Source: Sphingomonas sp. HDW15A
GTDB taxonomy: Bacteria; Pseudomonadota; Alphaproteobacteria; Sphingomonadales; Sphingomonadaceae
Assembly (NCBI RefSeq): GCF_011301715.1
Contig: NZ_CP049870.1
Span: forward strand, 1,054,001 to 1,118,000
Length of the DNA: 64,000 bases
Direction: 5' to 3'
Part shown: one piece after another, positions 8,007 through 18,612 of the stretch
Position numbering within the stretch: position 1 is the first letter of the stretch
Layout of the letters: each line of letters opens with the position of its first letter
Position numbers and translations under genes: made by a program
Notes under the pieces: generated by a model
The model's database searches: none
The model's input: the letters and a program-made list of their open reading frames with translations, nothing else
Told to the model about the DNA's origin: nothing

Positions 8007-10469
8007 TCAAGCGCAGCCGTTCGCTGCCTCTTCGATGGCCATTTCCCGGTCGTCGGCCCACCGCAGTGCGCGTCCCCGGTCCGGATCCACCACAATCAGC
8101 CTGACCCAGCCGTTCCCGAAAAGCTGGCGCAGGACATTGTGCTGTTCGATCAGCGTCCGAACCCGCGCCATCGGCGCATGAACGATTGTGCATAGCCGCT
8201 GTGGCACATGGGCCGGCGAGCCGTCGTCGTGAAACAGGGACTGCCTGGGCAGGCCTACGGCAAGGTCCCCTCCATTGCCGCGGACGACACCGATCCCGGC
8301 GACGGGATTGTGCACCGTCTTGTCCCCTGCGCCGTATCGCTCGTTGTCGATCGTGGAAAACAGGTACTGGGAATTGATCCACTGGGCGACCACCATCGGC
8401 GCCGTCAGGATCGTAGCCAGCGCGTCCCCGTTGGGATCGGAACGCCAATCATAGTCATGAAGGAAGGCGCGACCCTCCAAATCCAAAGACCCGGTCAATT
8501 CACGGCCTCCGATGATAAAGGCGGCATTTCCGGTCAGTCCCCATTCCGGTCGGACCTCGCCCCAATGCAGCGCACCGGTGACGAGATCGTTTTCGCTTCG
8601 CCGAAGTTTGGCAGCGCGCTCTCGACGCACCATTCGTCCGGCGGCGGTAAGTGACGACTGTAGCTGGTCGATATCTGCGCGGTGCGTGTCAGGCGCGCTC
8701 TGCAGGTCGAACAAGCGTACCTCGTCGTTCGTCGTATTATGCTCGCCTGCAAGGAAAAAGACGTCCGGCTCGATACCGAGGGCGGACCTGACGGCCTGGT
8801 CATTAAGAACGGCCGCCATCGCCCGCGCGTTCGCTCCGCCGCCGTGGCCAGCGCACGCCCCGCAATCGAGCGCGCTGGCATAAGGATTGTTCGTCGCCTG
8901 CCCGCAATGACCCAAGAGCACCACGAGACGTGAACGGATTTTCATTCCCGTGAGCGCAAACAGGCTGCGGGCATACGCTAGCCTTTCCGCGCCCGATAAT
9001 CCGTCGTGCCGGTCGTGCGAATCGATCGAGGGGGCAAGCGCGTGCCGATCACCGGTGCAGCGCGCTTTGAGAGCGGCAGCGGCGCGCGGCGCGAATGTCT
9101 GCAAAACCATCATTGCCGCAGCAAGCGGACCCACGGCTTCCGCGGTCGCAAAGCTGGTCGCCGTTCCGGACTTCAAGTGCGCAAATACGCCCTGAAGACT
9201 CTCCCCGCGGCGCCTTTTCAACAAGAAGGATTTCGCTTCGGCCTCGGCCCCTGGCGAGGGGCGTAACAAAAGCTCGTGTTGCGGCCCGATGAGAACCGGC
9301 AAGCGCCGTGTTCGTGCCCGTCCTGGTTCGCGCATCGCAACCGGTAAACCAAAAAATCCGGCATAGCCGATCGTCTCGTAACGGCCTTCCTTCTCGATGG
9401 CGCGCCGCATCGGTTCAGACCGGACGTCGATGCAAAACATCAGTTGCGCGTCAGCCTTGGCTGAATGAGTGATAGCCGTGCGGGAGTTCCGTTCGACCGC
9501 GCGACCAAGTTGGAAGGCATATTCAGTTTCGGCAGCGCGCTGGAATATGAGCGCGAGGTCTGCTTCATCCAATTTAAGGACCCGCCTAACCTCAGGTGCG
9601 AAATCATCGGCTCCAATGCCGAATTGCGCTGCGAGTCGCTGCCGGAGCTCCGGCTGAGCAACCGATCGTGACAAAGTTTTGCCACGGCCATGGGCGAGGT
9701 CTGCCAGAAGGATTAGCGCTATTAGGTCGGCCATATGCGCGGGCCTTTCCTGGCGCCGATCTTCATCAGCATGCTCGTCGCGCCAGCGAATGTGACCCGC
9801 CCAGCCCGGCAAACGAGCGACCGTCTTTGTCAGATGAAGCGGACGGTCTTCGCTGACTACGCCCAACCGGTCGAGCGCCCAACCGATCGCCGCCATCGGC
9901 GTTTCAGGCACTCCTGCCCAATCCGTCTTCCGATGCGTCGTTCGCATCAGGGGCAGCGATGCCATGTACAGTCCGCTGTCGCCGCGTCCGATAGCCAATG
10001 CTGCGACGTCGTTGGCGAAATAGGCAGCACAATAATCGGCCACCTCTCGCCCGGCGGGATCGGCCGCTCGCTCCGGCTTTGGCTCTGCCGGGAGGTCGAA
10101 CAGGCGAGCGATAAGGCAATCGAGGAGGCTGATGTCGGGGCCGACCATTACGAAGGCGTCATTCAGGCCACCAAGTTCCATTATCGCCGCGCTACGCACA
10201 GCGTTTTTCGACGGCTTTCCTGCCGCACTCAGCCGGCGCCACAGGTCGAGATCGAGGCCCGAGCTTGCTCCGAATAGCTCCGAGCCGGCGCGGACGGCTT
10301 CTTCGAAAGGCATATGCTCCAGCCCGGACAGCGGGTTCACCGCGATCGCGCTTTCGAGCGGCCACAATGGCGCGACTATACGAGCTGCGAGCTCGACCTG
10401 CATCGCAAGGGAGGGCTGCGCCTCGCTTTTGCGCTGAAGGGCGGCGGCGATCCGGGTGAGTTCCGTCAT
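8007..10469 (-). CDS. dabA: DabA, zinc beta-carbonic-anhydrase-like subunit of inorganic carbon accumulation complex (DUF2309)
   Basis: An 820-aa DUF2309/UPF0753 protein. DabA is the cytoplasmic subunit that hydrates CO2 one-way to bicarbonate, driven by the membrane subunit DabB. The four essential zinc and active-site positions known for Halothiobacillus DabA are recognisable: C346 and D348 in MFCIDVRSEP, H521 in LLGHCGQATNN and C536 in ALDCGACAGHGGG. The 15-residue spacing from H to C matches the characterised protein. The gene is intact, with 11 bp to dabB upstream and 17 bp to the PII-like gene downstream, giving a three-gene operon. In a heterotroph the likely use is bicarbonate supply for anaplerotic and biosynthetic carboxylases. 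Confidence 0.95.
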   Translation of the reverse strand: MTELTRIAAALQRKSEAQPSLAMQVELAARIVAPLWPLESAIAVNPLSGLEHMPFEEAVRAGSELFGASSGLDLDLWRRLSAAGKPSKNAVRSAAIMELGGLNDAFVMVGPDISLLDCLIARLFDLPAEPKPERAADPAGREVADYCAAYFANDVAALAIGRGDSGLYMASLPLMRTTHRKTDWAGVPETPMAAIGWALDRLGVVSEDRPLHLTKTVARLPGWAGHIRWRDEHADEDRRQERPAHMADLIALILLADLAHGRGKTLSRSVAQPELRQRLAAQFGIGADDFAPEVRRVLKLDEADLALIFQRAAETEYAFQLGRAVERNSRTAITHSAKADAQLMFCIDVRSEPMRRAIEKEGRYETIGYAGFFGLPVAMREPGRARTRRLPVLIGPQHELLLRPSPGAEAEAKSFLLKRRRGESLQGVFAHLKSGTATSFATAEAVGPLAAAMMVLQTFAPRAAAALKARCTGDRHALAPSIDSHDRHDGLSGAERLAYARSLFALTGMKIRSRLVVLLGHCGQATNNPYASALDCGACAGHGGGANARAMAAVLNDQAVRSALGIEPDVFFLAGEHNTTNDEVRLFDLQSAPDTHRADIDQLQSSLTAAGRMVRRERAAKLRRSENDLVTGALHWGEVRPEWGLTGNAAFIIGGRELTGSLDLEGRAFLHDYDWRSDPNGDALATILTAPMVVAQWINSQYLFSTIDNERYGAGDKTVHNPVAGIGVVRGNGGDLAVGLPRQSLFHDDGSPAHVPQRLCTIVHAPMARVRTLIEQHNVLRQLFGNGWVRLIVVDPDRGRALRWADDREMAIEEAANGCA

Positions 10470-10480
10470 GGCAATGGTTC

Positions 10481-11815
10481 CTAGCTGTTGAGCAAGCGGG
10501 CATGCAGAAAGGCTGGAAGGTTACGGCCCGCGTCGAGCAACCTGTGCTGGATGAGCCAGGCCGTGCCGAACATCGCCAGCAGGCATGCGGCGAGCCAATT
10601 GCCAGCGGGCGGCGATCCTACCGGCCGTTCGAGCGCGAAAGTCATCAACTGGACGCCACAAGCGTAGAGCAGGAGCAGCAGGATCCCGACCGCAATTGCG
10701 CTGCCTGAGCGGAAGAGCAGTGGGACGCTTGCAGCGGCCGTCGCGACGGCGAGGATTGAAGGAAGAATCGTCGGCGGCGGCAGCGAGCCACTTGTCCAAA
10801 GTGTAAGCGAGCAGGCCGCCAAGGCTGCGACGGCGCCAAGAAGCAGGCTCCTTACGGGAGATCGAACGCCGGCAATTTGCGGACGCCCAATCGCCGATCC
10901 AGAGGAAAGGAACAGCCAAGCCTTGAATAAACCGTGCGCGATCAGATGGAATGCCGCGGCAGCATAAGCGCCCAAGCCACAGCTCATGACCATGAAACCC
11001 ATTTGCGCGACGGTAGAGCCGGCGAGCGACCGCTTGACGTCGGGCCGAACCCACATGACCGCGGTTCCCCATAGCGCGGCGAACGAACCGGCCGCGATGG
11101 CGACGAGTTGGGCCGCTGGCGCCTGTTCCAGCAGTGGACCGAAGCGGACTAACAAAACGCCGCCGGCGTTGACGAAACCGGCATGCATCAATGCCGATAC
11201 TGGCGTGGGGGCCGCCATCGACCGGGTGAGCCAGCGAGAGAATGGGGGGAGGGCGCAACGGACGCAGGCCGCCAAGACCAAGAGCAGCGCCACCGCTGAC
11301 TGCGCGGTTCCGTTGGGGCCCGGGCTGGCAACGGACAGCGAGCCCGTATCAAGCGCGAGGATCGCCAGCGCCGCCACCAGCGCCATGTCGCCGAGGAGAA
11401 ACTGCTTCAAGGCTCGGCGACGGGCGGCGCAAGCCTCGTCCCAACCCTGCACGTGGCCGATCAACTGCGCCATTATCAACCCGGAAGCGATCCAGCCCGC
11501 AGCGATCATGATCATGTTGTCGGCGAGCAGGAACAGGAGCGTTGCGCCGACAATCCCCAGGACTTTCAATGCAAAACCGAGCTGGTGGGGGTCGCTCCTT
11601 AGGTAACGCTCGGAGAATCCCAGGACGGCGGTCGACACGAGCAACGTCAGCATTGCGATCAATCCTGCGAAGGGAGCAATCAAACCCGCGATTGTGGCTA
11701 TGGCGATTCCAGCGAGACCGAGCCCGCCACCTACGCTCGCGGCCCTGATCGGCTGGATCGGCGCGACAATATGACCTCGAGCGACAGAGGATGCGGAGTG
11801 GGAAAATTCGGGCAT
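10481..11815 (-). CDS. dabB: DabB, proton-channel membrane subunit of inorganic carbon accumulation complex
   Basis: A 444-aa polytopic membrane protein of the NADH-quinone oxidoreductase subunit L / Mrp antiporter family. There are about a dozen hydrophobic helices. The signature of this family is visible around PPFSRWLTRSMAAPTPVSALMHAGFVNAGG, followed by HLIAHGLFKAWLFLSSG. DabB is thought to let cations down their gradient to energise DabA. The ATG at 11815 follows GAAGGACGAC; an upstream in-frame extension to 11878 lacks such a site and overlaps the promoter region. It heads the dabB-dabA-PII operon and is divergent from the LysR gene. Confidence 0.93.
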   Translation of the reverse strand: MPEFSHSASSVARGHIVAPIQPIRAASVGGGLGLAGIAIATIAGLIAPFAGLIAMLTLLVSTAVLGFSERYLRSDPHQLGFALKVLGIVGATLLFLLADNMIMIAAGWIASGLIMAQLIGHVQGWDEACAARRRALKQFLLGDMALVAALAILALDTGSLSVASPGPNGTAQSAVALLLVLAACVRCALPPFSRWLTRSMAAPTPVSALMHAGFVNAGGVLLVRFGPLLEQAPAAQLVAIAAGSFAALWGTAVMWVRPDVKRSLAGSTVAQMGFMVMSCGLGAYAAAAFHLIAHGLFKAWLFLSSGSAIGRPQIAGVRSPVRSLLLGAVAALAACSLTLWTSGSLPPPTILPSILAVATAAASVPLLFRSGSAIAVGILLLLLYACGVQLMTFALERPVGSPPAGNWLAACLLAMFGTAWLIQHRLLDAGRNLPAFLHARLLNS

Positions 11816-11907
11816 GTCGTCGTCCTTCGCGGCGCGGAATGCCGAACGACCACACATTTGAGAAACGAATAGTTGCAATCATATCCATAAATTATCTAAA
11901 TGGGAGA
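11816..11907. promoter_or_regulatory. Divergent dabB / LysR control region with a candidate LysR box
   Basis: This 92-bp gap is markedly more AT-rich than its surroundings. It contains ATATCCATAAATTAT (11881-11895), a T-N11-A motif (T11882, A11894) with matching ATA/TAT ends. That is the general form of a LysR-type binding site. The site lies just before the regulator's own start, as expected for autorepression coupled to activation of the divergent dab operon. This is inference from pattern and layout; the exact box is uncertain. Confidence 0.4.
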
Positions 11908-12764
11908 ATGTATCGCAATCTGGACTTGGATCTGCTTCGCGCCTTCGTGCTCGTTGCCGATGTCGGCGGCTTTACAAGAGCGGGTGAGCGGCTCGGACGC
12001 ACGCAGTCTGCTGTCAGTCTTCAAATCAAACGACTGGAAGAATTGGTCGGCAGGCCGCTTTTCCTTCGTGGCCCGCGCCTCCTCGAGTTGACCCGCGACG
12101 GGCAAAAGTTGCTTCCTCACGCCAGGGCGATGCTTCGCCTCAACGACGCAGCAATCTCCGACATTGCGGAACCCGAAATCGCGGGTCTTGTTCGGCTTGG
12201 CGTTCCTGAGGATTTCGCGACGGTCCATCTTCCCGCGGTTCTGGCAGAGTTCGCCGACGCCCATCCCGGGTCGAACTGGAAGTGACGTGCGATCTCACAC
12301 TCAATCTCGAGCGCGGCTTCAGGGACGGGAGGTTCGACCTCGTTCTCGTCAAGCGGGAACCGGAAGTGGCGATTGACGGAATTCGGGTCTGGCGGGAACC
12401 GTTGATCTGGGTTGCCCGTGATCAACTGGCGCTTGACGGAAAAAGCCCGGTTCCACTGATCGTTTCCCCTGAACCGTGCGTTTATCGCCACCGGGCCATG
12501 GCCGCGCTCGGGAAGGCGAAGATCGAATGGCGCTGCGCCTACACGTCGACCAGCCTGGCCGGCACGCAGGCGGCCGTCCAGGCCGGCCTGGGGGTCGCTG
12601 TTCTTCCGCGCGAAATGTGCCCGCCGTCCCTTACCCACCTGGATCACAGCATCCTGCCGCCGCTGGCCGACACCGAAATGGCGCTGATCGAAGCTCCGCA
12701 GGCTTCGGCGACTGCTCGGCGCTTCGGGCAACATATTGCCGACGCACTCGAACGTGGGGCGTGA
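11908..12764 (+). pseudogene. LysR-family regulator divergent from dab operon (frame broken by one base)
   Basis: N-terminal winged helix-turn-helix (LRAFVLVADVGGFTRAGERL, then RTQSAVSLQIKRLEELVG) reads normally from the ATG at 11908 to about 12270. The C-terminal effector-binding half (LTLNLERGFRDGRFDLVLVK, AAVQAGLGVAVLPREM) reads in the next frame to 12764. Adding one G to the GGG at 12268-12270 joins them as HPGVELEVTCDL and gives a 285-aa protein, the usual LysR length. Divergent placement suggests it controls dabB-dabA-PII, in the manner of CbbR-type regulators. The missing base is probably a sequence error. The GGGAG before the start is very close to the ATG, so the start is not certain. 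Confidence 0.85.
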
Positions 12765-12822
12765 GCAGGCCCCGTCTAAGTCGGAATGAAGGCCTGTCGC
12801 AGGAGCGAAGTCATTGAAAAGG

Positions 12823-12898
<76 letters not shown>

Positions 12899-12997
12899 AT
12901 GCCTGTCAGGGCAGTGCTCGACGGCCCCATTCGGCCGGTAGCGGGGGCGCCTCTAACAGCGTTCGAAGCGGCGTGCAATCCTAATGATTTCCCGCCA

Positions 12998-14110
12998 TCA
13001 CGAGAGGGACGTCTTGGTCCGCTGCTGCCGCTCGAAGCCCATCAAGAGCCCGAGGCAGATCATCACGGTCATCACCGCGGAGCCGCCATAGCTGACCAAC
13101 GGCAACGGGATACCCACAACCGGCGCAAGCCCCATCACCATCATCAAATTGACGGACACATAAAAGAAGATGGTGGTTGTCAGGCCCGCGGCAGCGAGCT
13201 GGGCGAAACGCGTCTTCGCCCGGTTTGCGACCCGCATTCCCCACAAAACGATAGCGCCGAACGCGACGATCAGGAGTGCACCGCCGACCAAGCCCCATTC
13301 TTCGACGAATGTAGCGAACACGAAGTCGGTATGGCCTTCGGGCAGGTATTTCAAATGGCTCTGGCTGCCATTGAGGTAGCCCTTGCCCCAAATTCCGCCG
13401 GATCCAATGGCTATCTTGGACTGAGTGATATGATAGCCCGCCCCGAGGGGGTCAGCTTCAGGATCCATGAAGATCAGCACGCGCTTTCGCTGGTAATCGT
13501 GCATCATCGCAAAGGCGATCGGCAGCGCTGCCGCAACCGCGCCCGCGGCCGACAGGAAGTACCACATGGGCAGTCCGGCGAGGAAAATCACGGTGACTCC
13601 GCCCACCAGGACCATCGTTGCCGTTCCCAGATCGGGCTGAACCAGGATTAGCGCCCAAGGGACGAGTACCAGCAATGCCGCCGGCCAAAGGCCACGCCAC
13701 CTTTTGACGTCCGCCGCGGGCAGCAAGTCGTAAAAGCGGGCTAGGGTCAGGACGATCGCCGGCTTCATGAATTCTGAAGGCTGAAGACGGATGAAACCCA
13801 AATCGACCCAGCGCTGCGCGCCTTTGCCGACGAACCCGACCATCTCGACAACGATCAGCAAGATCAGAATCACCACATATGTCGGGAAGATCATCTGCTT
13901 CACGAAATGCTCGGGAATGTAGCTGATCCCGACTGCCATGATCGAAAAGGCGAAGATGACAATGGCCTGCTTAAGTGCCCACGGGCTTAAGGATCCCCCG
14001 GCCGCGGAATAAAGGGTTACGACCCCGATCGTGCAAATGAGCGCCACGAGCCAGATCAGCCGCCACGGCAGCCTGGCCAGTGGAACCGGAATCATAGCAG
14101 ACCCGATCAT
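12998..14110 (-). CDS. rodA: Rod shape-determining protein RodA (SEDS glycosyltransferase)
   Basis: A 370-aa SEDS-family protein with about ten membrane helices. RodA polymerises lipid II glycan strands for side-wall growth in complex with PBP2. Conserved SEDS segments are visible: FVGKGAQRWVDLGFIRLQPSEFMKPA, VLVQPDLGTA, FIVEEWG-type loop around EGHTDFVFATFVEEWGLVGG, and GLAPVVGIPLPLVSYGGSA near the C-terminus. The ATG at 14110 overlaps the stop of mrdA by four bases (ATGA), so it is translationally coupled. The longer open frame to 14242 lies inside mrdA and is ignored. It is the last gene of the mreBCD-mrdA-rodA operon. Confidence 0.96.
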   Translation of the reverse strand: MIGSAMIPVPLARLPWRLIWLVALICTIGVVTLYSAAGGSLSPWALKQAIVIFAFSIMAVGISYIPEHFVKQMIFPTYVVILILLIVVEMVGFVGKGAQRWVDLGFIRLQPSEFMKPAIVLTLARFYDLLPAADVKRWRGLWPAALLVLVPWALILVQPDLGTATMVLVGGVTVIFLAGLPMWYFLSAAGAVAAALPIAFAMMHDYQRKRVLIFMDPEADPLGAGYHITQSKIAIGSGGIWGKGYLNGSQSHLKYLPEGHTDFVFATFVEEWGLVGGALLIVAFGAIVLWGMRVANRAKTRFAQLAAAGLTTTIFFYVSVNLMMVMGLAPVVGIPLPLVSYGGSAVMTVMICLGLLMGFERQQRTKTSLS

Positions 14111-16011
14111 TGTCCGCCGCCCGCCGTAGCCTTGGCGGCCAGATTTGCACGGGCGATACGCGCGAATTCCTCTGCTCGCCGCTCCGTTCTCTCTGCCAGC
14201 GTCCCGCCCAATTGCGCCTCGACCGGGGCCAGCGCGTCCCATGCCTTTTGCTTATCGAAAAGATATGTCATCGAATCGCGGACAATCGGTGCGGCAGTGG
14301 CAGCGCCGAAGCCGCCATGTTCGATGATGCAGCCGATCGCATAGCGCGGCTTGTCCGCAGGTGCGAAGGCAATGAACAAGGCATGGTCGCGAAGCGCCCA
14401 GTTCGATTGGTGGCCGCGCGATCCAAGACGGAAGACCTGCGCAGTGCCAGTCTTGCCGGCCATCAAAATGCCTTCGAGCGGAAGCTTTGAAGCAACCGCC
14501 GTGCCGCGCCCGTTGACGACCGCTGACATGGCCTTGCGAACGATCTCTAGGTGAGTTGGATCAACGTCGAGATCCGGCGCTGGTTTTCTTTTACCGCCCA
14601 GCAGCAGGCTGGGTTGGAGGAGCTTCCCCGACGCCATCCGGGCGGGCATGACAGCGAGCTGCATAGGGTTCACGAGCACATAACCTTGGCCGATCGAGGT
14701 ATTGGCGGAGTCGTAACCCTGCCACTCGCGATCATATTTCTTCTTCAGCCACTCTGGGTTGGGCATAGTCCCATAGCGCTGGCTCGGTATCGGAAGATCG
14801 AACTTTTCGCCGAACCCCAGGTAGTGCACCATCTCGGTCGTTTTCGCAGGATCGGTGACGAGGCCCATCGCCCAGAAATAGGTGTTGCAGCTGCGCTCAA
14901 CCGCCGAATGCATGTCCATCGAACCGTGCACCGCGTCGCAGCGGAAGTAACGGTTCCCGATTTGATAACCGCCCGCGCAATGGACCCGTCTATTGGGGTC
15001 GATGCCCTGCTTAAGAAACGCGAGCGCCATGGCTGGCTTGATCGTCGAGCCCGACGGGTAAAGACCCTGCGCGACCTTGTTCAGAAGCGGGATATGGTCA
15101 TCTTCCGAAAGCATCCGCCATTCGGTCTGGCCGATCCCCTTGCTGAAGCTATTGGGGTCGAATGCGGGCATCGAAACATAAGCCAGCATGTCGCCTGTCG
15201 CGATATCCATCGCGACCAGTGCGCCGGAATGATCGGCCATACGGCGAGCGGCATATTCCTGAAGACCGCCATCGATGGTGAGCTTGACCGTCTGTCCGCT
15301 GCGATCGGGCTGCGGATCAAGCTCCTTCACAAGCTGGCCGCGTGCGGTCACCTCCACTCGCTGCCCACCCGGCGTTCCGCGAAGATACGGTTCTAACGTC
15401 TTTTCTAGACCTTGCTTGCCAATCTTGAAGCCGGGAATCAGAAAGAGCGGATCCTTGGTCTTTTCATATTCTTCTGCGGAGGCTGTGCCCACGTAGCCGA
15501 GGAGATGTGCAACCGCCGGCCCGGTCGGATAAAAACGCGAAAAGCCGCGCTGGGGCTGGACTCCGGGAAGCTCCGGTAACCTTACCGTTACCGCCGCATA
15601 TTTTTCATATGGGACGTTCTCTGCCACCTGGACCGGCTGGAACCCGCGCGCGGCCTTCAATTCCTTGATAATACGGTCGACCTGATCGGGGTCGAGATCC
15701 AGCAGGCTTGCGAGCAGGCGGAGGGTTTGCGTCGGATTTTCGAGTTGGTCGGGAATGATATCAATGCGAAAATCGGACCGATTGATCGCCAATGGAACGT
15801 TGTGCCGGTCCACCAGCCATCCACGCCTCGGCGGGACGACAATCATCTGAACGCGATTATCTTCGGACAGCAAACGATAATGCTCGTTCTGTTTGATCGA
15901 CAGATAGCCCAGCCGCGACAGCAGCAGCGTTCCGAAGGCCGCCTGGGCGCCGCCAAGTAGAAGCATCCGTCGCGAGAAGCGCAGGGACTGATGCGCAGTG
16001 GTGAACTTCAC
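14107..16011 (-). CDS. mrdA: Penicillin-binding protein 2
   Basis: A 634-aa class B transpeptidase. There is one N-terminal membrane anchor (residues about 15-35), the dimerisation/pedestal region, and a transpeptidase domain. The acylation motif is GSTIKP (nucleophile S322, K325). The second motif is at ERSCNTYF, and KTG occurs in MAGKTGTAQV. PBP2 cross-links peptidoglycan in the elongasome with RodA and MreBCD. The start is a GTG at 16011, overlapping the mreD stop (GTGA), with an ATGA overlap into rodA at the other end. The approximately 30-residue charged C-terminal tail after the transpeptidase domain is family-typical in length. Confidence 0.97.
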   Translation of the reverse strand: MKFTTAHQSLRFSRRMLLLGGAQAAFGTLLLSRLGYLSIKQNEHYRLLSEDNRVQMIVVPPRRGWLVDRHNVPLAINRSDFRIDIIPDQLENPTQTLRLLASLLDLDPDQVDRIIKELKAARGFQPVQVAENVPYEKYAAVTVRLPELPGVQPQRGFSRFYPTGPAVAHLLGYVGTASAEEYEKTKDPLFLIPGFKIGKQGLEKTLEPYLRGTPGGQRVEVTARGQLVKELDPQPDRSGQTVKLTIDGGLQEYAARRMADHSGALVAMDIATGDMLAYVSMPAFDPNSFSKGIGQTEWRMLSEDDHIPLLNKVAQGLYPSGSTIKPAMALAFLKQGIDPNRRVHCAGGYQIGNRYFRCDAVHGSMDMHSAVERSCNTYFWAMGLVTDPAKTTEMVHYLGFGEKFDLPIPSQRYGTMPNPEWLKKKYDREWQGYDSANTSIGQGYVLVNPMQLAVMPARMASGKLLQPSLLLGGKRKPAPDLDVDPTHLEIVRKAMSAVVNGRGTAVASKLPLEGILMAGKTGTAQVFRLGSRGHQSNWALRDHALFIAFAPADKPRYAIGCIIEHGGFGAATAAPIVRDSMTYLFDKQKAWDALAPVEAQLGGTLAERTERRAEEFARIARANLAAKATAGGGQ

Positions 16012-16526
16012 CGCCCGAGCCTCCAGCGATCGATCCGCACGGCAAGATAAGCGGCCAGCGGGAATGTGAGGATTTCAATCAAGGCAGCAGGAACGGCCAT
16101 TGCTGTCCGGACCGGGGCGCCACTGAGGCCAGAAACTTCCGCCTCGACCCATGCCGACCCAGCGATCAGCAATGACGCGACCGCCCATTCGATCCAATAG
16201 TCGCGCCACTGGGTTCGGCGGTCGACCAGGTCCATGACGAGCATGATCGCGGTCCACAACGCCATCGACATCCCGATCGGCGCACCGGTCAGCAAGTCAT
16301 TGACCAGTCCGAGCGGAGCTGACCACCACACAGGCCACGCATCGGCGCGAAGCATGCGCCATGCAATGAACATCAACAGTCCGAAGCTCGGCCACCAGCC
16401 GCTCAAGGAGACGATCGGCAGGGCAACTAGCAAGGAAGCCGCGACGACACTGGCCGCCGGCACATAGGCGGCGCCGTGCACCGGTCCGCGATTGAGTGTC
16501 TTTCCTGCGAGCGCCGCCCGAACCAT
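16008..16526 (-). CDS. mreD: Rod shape-determining protein MreD
   Basis: A 172-aa membrane protein with four to five hydrophobic helices, the expected size for MreD. It is poorly conserved in sequence, and the call rests on topology, the segment GLVNDLLTGAPIGMSMALW and its place between mreC and mrdA. It is a scaffold member of the elongasome. Its stop overlaps the GTG of mrdA, and only two bases separate it from the mreC stop. Confidence 0.93.
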   Translation of the reverse strand: MVRAALAGKTLNRGPVHGAAYVPAASVVAASLLVALPIVSLSGWWPSFGLLMFIAWRMLRADAWPVWWSAPLGLVNDLLTGAPIGMSMALWTAIMLVMDLVDRRTQWRDYWIEWAVASLLIAGSAWVEAEVSGLSGAPVRTAMAVPAALIEILTFPLAAYLAVRIDRWRLGR

Positions 16527-16528
16527 CG

Positions 16529-17407
16529 TTAGCGATCTTCGGGCAGGGGAGTGTCTGCCTTCGCCGCTGGCTCGTAAGGCGGCTCGACGAGCGCGAAACT
16601 GGCCTCGCTCGGATCGGCGAGCGGAAGACCAATGGCCCCGTCGTCGTCGAGACGGATCACCCGGGCAATCGGGACAAGCGGCGGATAGAGGCCGCCTGTA
16701 CCAGAGGTAACTATGATGTCCCCGCGCTTGAACGGGTTTCGCCCGACTTCTAGCGGCCGGATATCCACCGTTCCATCACCACGGCCCGTTGAGATTACTG
16801 GAACCCCGCCGCGCATTATGCGGGCTGGCACAACGTTGGCGCGATCGCTGACCAGAAGCACGCGGCTGTTGCTGGACCCGACATCGATCACTCTTCCGAC
16901 GAGGCCATCAGCGGCCCGTACCGGCATACCGATTTGGACTCCGTCACCGGTTCCGACAGACAGAATCGCGAAGCGGCGCGGGCTCTGGAAACTCGACCCG
17001 ACAATTCGGCCGGTGGCCACGGTCTCGCGGCGCACCTCGCGAAGTCGAAGAGTGGCTTTAAGCTGGCGATTTTCCTGGAGGACGGCGTTGGCCTTGACGA
17101 TCTCCCGCCGCATTTGGGCATTCTGCGCCTTCAAACCGGCATTCTGCTCGGCAGCATTCCAGTAATTGCCCGCGCCGCTGACGAGTCCGCTGACTGTCGC
17201 ACCAACATCCGACAGGGCAACTGTTACCGGCGACAGGGCATCGAGGGCCGCACCGCGGACAACCCGATAGCTGCTTGGAGACACGATCGACAGGCCAAGC
17301 AGCACGAGTCCCAGGATCAACCCGGCGACAGCGGCCAGAAAACCAAAAAAAAGACTATATTGCGCACGCCTCGACCAGCCGGGGCGCGGTCCCGCCGGCG
17401 CCGCCAT
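16529..17407 (-). CDS. mreC: Rod shape-determining protein MreC
   Basis: A 292-aa protein with a short cytosolic N-terminus, one membrane helix (FFGFLAAVAGLILGLVLLGL), a coiled coil (about residues 75-115) and the periplasmic beta domains typical of MreC (TGRIVGSSFQSPRRFAILSV, VGRVIDVGSSNSRVLLVSD). It recruits and activates the PBP2-RodA pair. The ATG at 17407 is preceded by AGGTGAACT. It follows mreB by 7 bp. Confidence 0.96.
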   Translation of the reverse strand: MAAPAGPRPGWSRRAQYSLFFGFLAAVAGLILGLVLLGLSIVSPSSYRVVRGAALDALSPVTVALSDVGATVSGLVSGAGNYWNAAEQNAGLKAQNAQMRREIVKANAVLQENRQLKATLRLREVRRETVATGRIVGSSFQSPRRFAILSVGTGDGVQIGMPVRAADGLVGRVIDVGSSNSRVLLVSDRANVVPARIMRGGVPVISTGRGDGTVDIRPLEVGRNPFKRGDIIVTSGTGGLYPPLVPIARVIRLDDDGAIGLPLADPSEASFALVEPPYEPAAKADTPLPEDR

Positions 17408-17414
17408 AGTTCAC

Positions 17415-18497
<1,083 letters not shown>

Positions 18498-18612
18498 CTA
18501 GCGCGGCGCCTCCCCTATACCGCGGATTAAACCGTTCCCGATGAAAGACATCTGAATTTTATGGAAAATCAGCGCTTCGCGGGCGGCCTTCGATTGGGCT
18601 AGGAAACAGGCC

